Source of the DNA: Tomocerus qinae
Taxonomy: Eukaryota; Arthropoda; Collembola; Entomobryomorpha; Tomoceridae
DNA: 64,000 nt
Direction of reading: 5' to 3'
Assembly: GCA_020055645.1 (NCBI GenBank)
Contig: CM034546.1
Span: forward strand, 128,981,875-129,045,874
The position numbers were made by a program, and so were the translations under genes. The notes beneath the pieces are model-generated. The model had not been told where the DNA came from. It saw nothing but the letters and a program-made list of their open reading frames with translations, and did no database searches. Within the stretch, counting starts at the first letter, position 1; each line of letters opens with the position of its first letter. Positions 56,295 to 64,000 of this stretch are shown one piece after another.

Positions 56295-59200
56295 TTTGGC
56301 GCAGCCTGCTTTCCGTTTAAGCCTGTTTTTGCGTGTTTTGTTACCCGTGTCAGGGAGTAATTTCTAATATGCCTGTTGGCAAGTTGTCCCCTTTCAATGA
56401 GTCGTGTGACGACTTAGACTCTTATCTTGGCGTTCTACAGAATTACCTGCAAGCCAACGACGTGGATGTTTCCTTTAAAGACGGTGAGATTAAGGGAAGG
56501 TCAATATTATTGTCTTCCATTGGCATCTCTACCTACAGTGTACTTAAAGTCCTTTAACTTAAAGTTTAAAGTCCTTGGGTGATGCTTTAAAAAATCATTT
56601 TAAACCGACTCCCAAAGCCATTGCTGAGCGATTTAAGTTTTTTAGTCGCAAACAACGGCCTGGTGAATCAGTTACTCTGTTGCTCTCTGAGTTACGTAAG
56701 TTAGCAATAACTTGCAAGTTCGCAGGTTTGGATATTTCTTTGCGTGATCAGTTCGTTTTTGGCCTTTTATCTGAGGCTGCACAGAAACGGCTGTTTTTGG
56801 AGGATGACAGTCTCTCTCTCTCAAAAGCTGTTTCAATTGCAATTAGCCAGGAGTCTGCTGAAGCCAGTACTCAACTAATTCGTTTGTCGGGAAATTCCCA
56901 ACCTGAGTCTCCTTCCAGTGCTACGCACCAAGTTGGTCGTGCGAAAAATTCTTTCACCGGGAAGAAATCCCCGGCGAAAGCTACTGGGAAAGTGAGTTGT
57001 CCCAACTGTGGCAAAGCCCACAAGAAGGCAGACTGTCCCCACGGGGACGTTACATGTTTCAAGTGTTCAAAAAAGGGACATTTTTCAAAGTTTTGTAGAT
57101 CTGGTACTGCCACCAATACACAAAATAAAAACAGTGGTAATAACAGTAACAATAACAGTAATAACGTGCACACAGTTAATAAAATTTCTCCAACTACCCG
57201 TACCATTTTAATTCCATTATTTGTCAACGACACACATCATGATATGGAATTGGATACCGCTTCAGGTACAAGTTTTGTTTGTCAAGTCGGAATTTTGGAA
57301 AAGCTTGGGTTCCCCCCAACTTAGTAAGTCTAATGTTGTTTTTCAAACTTACACCAGTGAGAAATTCCATGCAAAGGGGAAATTTAAGTGTGTTGTGAAG
57401 TACAATAATCAGACAGTCGAACATTTCCTGCATGTTGCAGATGGTTCTTCGCTGTTTGGGCGTGACTTAATTAATTCCTTTCAAATGGATTGGAATAGCA
57501 TTAAAACCCAGTGCTCCCAGTTCCAAGTAAATCGGCTGTGTAGTTCCGATAGTTTGTCATTGTCATTGTTGAATGAATTCTCAGATGTGTTTGATAAACC
57601 TGTTGGCACCATTAAAAATTTCAAAGCCAAGTTAGTGCTTCGGGATGATGCTGTCCCACGGTTTTTCCGAGCCCACCCCGTCCCCTTTGCTCTCCGTGAC
57701 AAAGTGGACAAGGAACTGGAACGCATGGAACAGTTGGGTATAATAAGTCGGGTTGCTCATTCCGATTGGGCTTCTTCTTTGGTTGTTGTACCAAAACCCA
57801 GTGGTGGTGTTCGCATTACTGGTGATTTTAAGCGCACTATTAACAATCAATTGTGTGTTACTCAATATCCCTTATCCCGTGAAGAGGATATTTTTGAATC
57901 AGTCTCCGGTGGTGATACGTTTTCGGAACTGGATGGTCCTGATGCCTTTCACCAAGTTGAAATGGATGAAAGTTGCAGAAAGTTCCTCGTAGTGAGCACA
58001 CCACGAGGTTTATATCAATATAATGTTTTGCCCCAAGGCATAGCCTCCTCACCTGCTATTTTTCAGGAACTGACGGACAAAATGTTAAGTGACATTGATA
58101 TGTGTCGTTCGTTTATTGATGACGTAATTTGCTCTGGTCGCAACCAAGACGAGCATCTTATTAATTTACGAAAAGTGTTTGAGCGAATGCGGGAGTGCAA
58201 TTTTCGACTCTCTCGTTCCAAGTGCAAGTTTATGGAGCCCAGTATCAAATTTTTGGGTCGCCTCATTTCATCGGATGGTCTACAGCCTGACCCCTCCAAG
58301 GTGGATGTAATCATGTCTATGAGACCGCCGAAGGATTTGTCCGAAGTCAAGTCGTTTTTGGGACTTGTCAACTTTTATGCAAAGTTCATTCCCAATATTT
58401 CTGATGTTAGTTCTCCGCTTGTCAATCTCACTCGTAGTGGTGTTGAGTGGAAATGGACTAGTCAGTGCCAGGCAGCATTTGCCCGTATAAAAAAATGTGT
58501 GTCCTCTGCTGGAGTTCTCGCTAATTTTCAACAGACAATTCCAATGGGAATATCGTGTGATGCGTCATCGGTGGGATTGGGTGTTGTCCTTTTCCACAAG
58601 TATGCCGATGGCAGTGAAAGGCCAATTGCATATGCTTCTAAAACTCCTTCTTCTGCGGAACGTAATTATTCTCAGATAGAAAGGGAGGGTCTTTCTATTG
58701 TTTTTGGAATGAAAAAGTTCTTCCAATATTTGTGTGGTCGTCGATTTTTGTTGGTCACCGATCACTAGCCACTGTTGGCTATTTTTGGCAATAATCGTGA
58801 ATTACCTCCCTTGGTGGCAACTCGTCTGCATCGTTGGAGTGTCTTTCTCAGCCAATTTCAGTATGACATTATTTATCGTAATACCATGAGTCATGGTAAT
58901 GCGGATGTGTTGTCTCGTTTGCCTCTCTCTGACTGTTCTCCGGCAGACAAGCAAACTGATTTTATTGTTCGGCAAATTAGGGAAAGCAATCCTGTGACTT
59001 CTAAATTAGTGAAATTTCGCACGTCCCGGGATCCTCTTTTGTCTATAATCATACGTTATATTTCCAGTGGTTGGCCCACCGCCGCCTCCCAAGTTTGAGT
59101 GGAAATAAAACCATATTTCAGTCATCGTAATGAACTTACTTTGGAACAGGGAATTGTTATGTGGGGTGTTCGTGTCGTCGTCCCCTCAACTCTCCAGTCT

Positions 59201-60309
59201 GATGTCCTTCGTCAACTTCATGAAACTCATCCTGGTATAGTTTGTATGAAGTCCATTGCCCGTCAATATGTATGGTGGCCGGGTATAGACAATGACATTG
59301 ACAATTTGGTGAAAAGTTGTGTTTCTTGTGCGGAGCATAGAGCCAATCCTCGTGTTGCTCCTCTCCATCCCTGGTTGTATCCAGAGAGGGCTTGGCAGCG
59401 TCTACACATAGACCTCACTGGTCCAAATGGCCCGAAGTGTATAACATTGGTCATGACTCTACGTCGGGGAAAGTCATCAGTTGTGTTCGCGAAACTTTCT
59501 CTCGGTTTGGCATTCCTGAAACCATTGTCTCTGATAATGGCCCCCAGTTTGTGTCAAAGGAATTCAGCGAATTTTGTGTGCGGAATGGAGTCCGTCACAC
59601 TACTAGCAGTGCTTACCATCCTCGTAGTAATGGAGAAGCCGAGCCCTTTGTACAGCCGTTTAAAAACGCATTAAAACGGGGTGACAAGTCCAATGTTAAT
59701 TTGTCGCTGTGCAATTTCTTGTTACATTATTGCACAACTCCCCATAGTACTACTGACGTGTCACCGTCAGAGTTGTTGTTCAAGTTTCGGCCTAAGACTC
59801 TTATGGATCTTATTCGTCCGGATGTCCATACTCGGGTTCGTGTGAAGCAGGAGCTGCAACAGGAATCTTTCCAGGGAAAGTCTCCCCCTCATGATTTCCA
59901 AGTCGGTCAATCAGTGTGGGTCCAAACTTTCTCTGCAAACTCCCAGAAGTGGTCTAAGGGTACCATAGTTCGTTGTGTGGGTCCTGTTTCCTATCATGTA
60001 GATGTCGCGGGTCGTGTCATGAAACGTCATGTGGATCATATTTTATCAGGGGAAGTGGCGGAATTTATTCCCACCCAGATAAATGTTCTGCCAGGGCCGT
60101 CTCCCCGACCATCTGCCCCCTCCACACCAGTGAAGGTGGAAAGCGGTAGTGCACCTCCGTCTCCGTCTGTTCACGAGGCCACTACACCCCCTCCTCCACC
60201 AACCGCTCCACCAGTGTCTCCGTCGGGAGCAGCACATCGTCCGCAGCGTAAACGTATTCCCATTGATCGTTTACAGTATACCTAGTGTTTTTAATAAATA
60301 TGGAGGAAA

Positions 60310-60583
60310 TGTAGTATATTTATATCTCTGTTCATATAAATATATGTAGTGTACAGTAGTGCAGTGTGAAGTAATTAGTGCAAGCTCAGATCTGCACGTA
60401 CGCTGATCTGATCTTAACCTTAGTGACTTAGGGGCGTTTTCAGTGCATTCGTCTCTTTTTATCTTCTGTATGTAATATGTATGTATGTATCTTTTTGTTC
60501 GGTACTTTGTTTCTGAATGTCTCTTAATAAAGTCATGGTTGTTTATCACAGCAATTAAAGTCATAATTGTTCATAATACAACA
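60310..60583 (+). repeat. Central LTR shared by two tandem copies
   Basis: Preceded by the polypurine tract ATGGAGGAAA (60300-60309), as expected for a 3' LTR. It is followed directly by a primer site TGGCGCAGCC at 60586 and a second interior, as expected for a 5' LTR. It thus serves both copies. Confidence 0.85.
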
Positions 60584-63500
60584 TTTGGCGCAGCCTGCTT
60601 TCCGTTTAAGCCTGTTTTTGCGTGTTTTGTTACCCGTGTCAGGGAGTAATTTCTAATATGCCTGTTGGCAAGTTGTCCCCTTTCAATGAGTCGTGTGACG
60701 ACTTAGACTCTTATCTTGGCGTTCTACAGAATTACCTGCAAGCCAACGACGTGGATGTTTCCTTTAAAGACGGTGAGATTAAGGGAAGGTCAATATTATT
60801 GTCTTCCATTGGCATCTCTACCTACAGTGTACTTAAAGTCCTTTAACTTAAAGTTTAAAGTCCTTGGGTGATGCTTTAAAAAATCATTTTAAACCGACTC
60901 CCAAAGCCATTGCTGAGCGATTTAAGTTTTTTAGTCGCAAACAACGGCCTGGTGAATCAGTTACTCTGTTGCTCTCTGAGTTACGTAAGTTAGCAATAAC
61001 TTGCAAGTTCGCAGGTTTGGATATTTCTTTGCGTGATCAGTTCGTTTTTGGCCTTTTATCTGAGGCTGCACAGAAACGGCTGTTTTTGGAGGATGACAGT
61101 CTCTCTCTCTCAAAAGCTGTTTCAATTGCAATTAGCCAGAGTCTGCTGAAGCCAGTACTCAACTAATTCGTTTGTCGGGAAATTCCCAACCTGAGTCTCC
61201 TTCCAGTGCTACGCACCAAGTTGGTCGTGCGAAAAATTCTTTCACCGGGAAGAAATCCCCGGCGAAAGCTACTGGGAAAGTGAGTTGTCCCAACTGTGGC
61301 AAAGCCCACAAGAAGGCAGACTGTCCCCACGGGGACGTTACATGTTTCAAGTGTTCAAAAAAGGGACATTTTTCAAAGTTTTGTAGATCTGGTACTGCCA
61401 CCAATACACAAAATAAAAACAGTGGTAATAACAGTAACAATAACAGTAATAACGTGCACACAGTTAATAAAATTTCTCCAACTACCCGTACCATTTTAAT
61501 TCCATTATTTGTCAACGACACACATCATGATATGGAATTGGATACCGCTTCAGGTACAAGTTTTGTTTGTCAAGTCGGAATTTTGGAAAAGCTTGGGTTC
61601 CCCCAACTTAGTAAGTCTAATGTTGTTTTTCAAACTTACACCAGTGAGAAATTCCATGCAAAGGGGAAATTTAAGTGTGTTGTGAAGTACAATAATCAGA
61701 CAGTCGAACATTTCCTGCATGTTGCAGATGGTTCTTCGCTGTTTGGGCGTGACTTAATTAATTCCTTTCAAATGGATTGGAATAGCATTAAAACCCAGTG
61801 CTCCCAGTTCCAAGTAAATCGGCTGTGTAGTTCCGATAGTTTGTCATTGTCATTGTTGAATGAATTCTCAGATGTGTTTGATAAACCTGTTGGCACCATT
61901 AAAAATTTCAAAGCCAAGTTAGTGCTTCGGGATGATGCTGTCCCACGGTTTTTCCGAGCCCACCCCGTCCCCTTTGCTCTCCGTGACAAAGTGGACAAGG
62001 AACTGGAACGCATGGAACAGTTGGGTATAATAAGTCGGGTTGCTCATTCCGATTGGGCTTCTTCTTTGGTTGTTGTACCAAAACCCAGTGGTGGTGTTCG
62101 CATTACTGGTGATTTTAAGCGCACTATTAACAATCAATTGTGTGTTACTCAATATCCCTTATCCCGTGAAGAGGATATTTTTGAATCAGTCTCCGGTGGT
62201 GATACGTTTTCGGAACTGGATGGTCCTGATGCCTTTCACCAAGTTGAAATGGATGAAAGTTGCAGAAAGTTCCTCGTAGTGAGCACACCACGAGGTTTAT
62301 ATCAATATAATGTTTTGCCCCAAGGCATAGCCTCCTCACCTGCTATTTTTCAGGAACTGACGGACAAAATGTTAAGTGACATTGATATGTGTCGTTCGTT
62401 TATTGATGACGTAATTTGCTCTGGTCGCAACCAAGACGAGCATCTTATTAATTTACGAAAAGTGTTTGAGCGAATGCGGGAGTGCAATTTTCGACTCTCT
62501 CGTTCCAAGTGCAAGTTTATGGAGCCCAGTATCAAATTTTTGGGTCGCCTCATTTCATCGGATGGTCTACAGCCTGACCCCTCCAAGGTGGATGTAATCA
62601 TGTCTATGAGACCGCCGAAGGATTTGTCCGAAGTCAAGTCGTTTTTGGGACTTGTCAACTTTTATGCAAAGTTCATTCCCAATATTTCTGATGTTAGTTC
62701 TCCGCTTGTCAATCTCACTCGTAGTGGTGTTGAGTGGAAATGGACTAGTCAGTGCCAGGCAGCATTTGCCCGTATAAAAAAATGTGTGTCCTCTGCTGGA
62801 GTTCTCGCTAATTTTCAACAGACAATTCCAATGGGAATATCGTGTGATGCGTCATCGGTGGGATTGGGTGTTGTCCTTTTCCACAAGTATGCCGATGGCA
62901 GTGAAAGGCCAATTGCATATGCTTCTAAAACTCCTTCTTCTGCGGAACGTAATTATTCTCAGATAGAAAGGGAGGGTCTTTCTATTGTTTTTGGAATGAA
63001 AAAGTTCTTCCAATATTTGTGTGGTCGTCGATTTTTGTTGGTCACCGATCACTAGCCACTGTTGGCTATTTTTGGCAATAATCGTGAATTACCTCCCTTG
63101 GTGGCAACTCGTCTGCATCGTTGGAGTGTCTTTCTCAGCCAATTTCAGTATGACATTATTTATCGTAATACCATGAGTCATGGTAATGCGGATGTGTTGT
63201 CTCGTTTGCCTCTCTCTGACTGTTCTCCGGCAGACAAGCAAACTGATTTTATTGTTCGGCAAATTAGGGAAAGCAATCCTGTGACTTCTAAATTAGTGAA
63301 ATTTCGCACGTCCCGGGATCCTCTTTTGTCTATAATCATACGTTATATTTCCAGTGGTTGGCCCACCGCCGCCTCCCAAGTTTGAGTGGAAATAAAACCA
63401 TATTTCAGTCATCGTAATGAACTTACTTTGGAACAGGGAATTGTTATGTGGGGTGTTCGTGTCGTCGTCCCCTCAACTCTCCAGTCTGATGTCCTTCGTC

Positions 63501-64000
63501 AACTTCATGAAACTCATCCTGGTATAGTTTGTATGAAGTCCATTGCCCGTCAATATGTATGGTGGCCGGGTATAGACAATGACATTGACAATTTGGTGAA
63601 AAGTTGTGTTTCTTGTGCGGAGCATAGAGCCAATCCTCGTGTTGCTCCTCTCCATCCCTGGTTGTATCCAGAGAGGGCTTGGCAGCGTCTACACATAGAC
63701 CTCACTGGTCCAAATGGCCCGAAGTGTATAACATTGGTCATGACTCTACGTCGGGGAAAGTCATCAGTTGTGTTCGCGAAACTTTCTCTCGGTTTGGCAT
63801 TCCTGAAACCATTGTCTCTGATAATGGCCCCCAGTTTGTGTCAAAGGAATTCAGCGAATTTTGTGTGCGGAATGGAGTCCGTCACACTACTAGCAGTGCT
63901 TACCATCCTCGTAGTAATGGAGAAGCCGAGCCCTTTGTACAGCCGTTTAAAAACGCATTAAAACGGGGTGACAAGTCCAATGTTAATTTGTCGCTGTGCA
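60584..64000 (+). mobile_element. Second Ty3/gypsy family, copy 2, runs off the window
   Basis: The interior repeats 56295 onward at an offset of about 4287-4289 bp, with nearly every base the same, from Gag into the integrase. The copy is broken like copy 1. Zinc knuckles (about 61.3 kb), protease (61.5), reverse transcriptase (62.0-62.6), RNase H (62.8-63.1) and the start of the integrase (63.5 on) are seen. The far LTR is outside the window. Confidence 0.85.

Larger units (their letters stand above)
56025..60583 (+). mobile_element. Second Ty3/gypsy family, copy 1, broken
   Basis: A short LTR (270 bp), a 4.0-kb interior and a second LTR (274 bp) shared with copy 2. The interior carries, in order, Gag with two zinc knuckles (about 57.0 kb), aspartic protease (57.25), reverse transcriptase (57.7-58.3), RNase H (58.5-58.8), integrase (59.2-59.9) and a Pro/Ser-rich tail. 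The type resembles Mag/K02A2.6-like elements. The copy has roughly four to five breaks, most of them shared with copy 2. The two LTRs differ by about 3% plus a 4-bp indel, so the insertion is older than the gypsy at 7371. Confidence 0.85.

Noticed and set aside
1-64000. tRNA, rRNA or other stable RNA genes
   Set aside because: B-box words were found only in SINE-like contexts (25.7 and 47.7 kb); no full cloverleaf or rRNA was recognised by eye.

Overview
This is eukaryotic, AT-rich, intron-bearing DNA from an animal, most likely an arthropod. That reading rests on the mix of elements: an I-group LINE with RNase H, an R2-type LINE, Transib, BEL/Pao, Ty3/gypsy, a Polinton fossil, tRNA-type SINEs and many short hAT relatives. 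I cannot name the species. The window is almost wholly mobile DNA and satellites. Only two traces of host genes are seen: an ArfGAP2/3-like exon (27855-28529) and an atlastin-like exon or relic (53899-54229).

Layout. 1-4.4 kb: decayed end of a Polinton with a 412-bp hAT MITE inside its integrase. 5.3-18.8 kb: a tandem duplication. Copy 1 carries a whole-looking Ty3/gypsy element (7371-14983). Copy 2 carries a solo LTR at the same target site with the same CAAT target duplication. 18.9-21.7 kb: a broken R2-type LINE. 23.2-26.0 kb: a LINE tail, a 2.0-kb foldback palindrome whose arms are arrays of hairpin-forming 48-bp monomers, a SINE and a palindromic MITE. 26.0-27.0 kb: a BEL/Pao scrap. 27.4-28.5 kb: promoter-like palindrome and ArfGAP exon. 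28.8-40.5 kb: satellites (40-bp and 18-bp units), nested palindromes inside a hAT MITE, and two copies of an element ending in AGCTCGCCTGA that carries a roughly 40-bp minisatellite. 40.5-44 kb: a third copy of the first hAT family and a broken Transib. 46.3-51 kb: an I-group LINE split by a SINE and followed by 16 perfect 25-bp repeats. 51.7-56 kb: more MITEs, the atlastin piece and tandem repeats. 56.0-64.0 kb: a second gypsy family as a tandem array, LTR-internal-LTR-internal, running off the window.

Four short element families with CA..TG ends (CAGTGGCGG, CAGGGTTGTG, CAGTGTACA, CAGTGTTGT) each show exact 8-bp target duplications, the hAT signature. Several intact-looking insertions sit inside one another, so the relative order of events can be read. 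All identities were judged by eye without alignment software.
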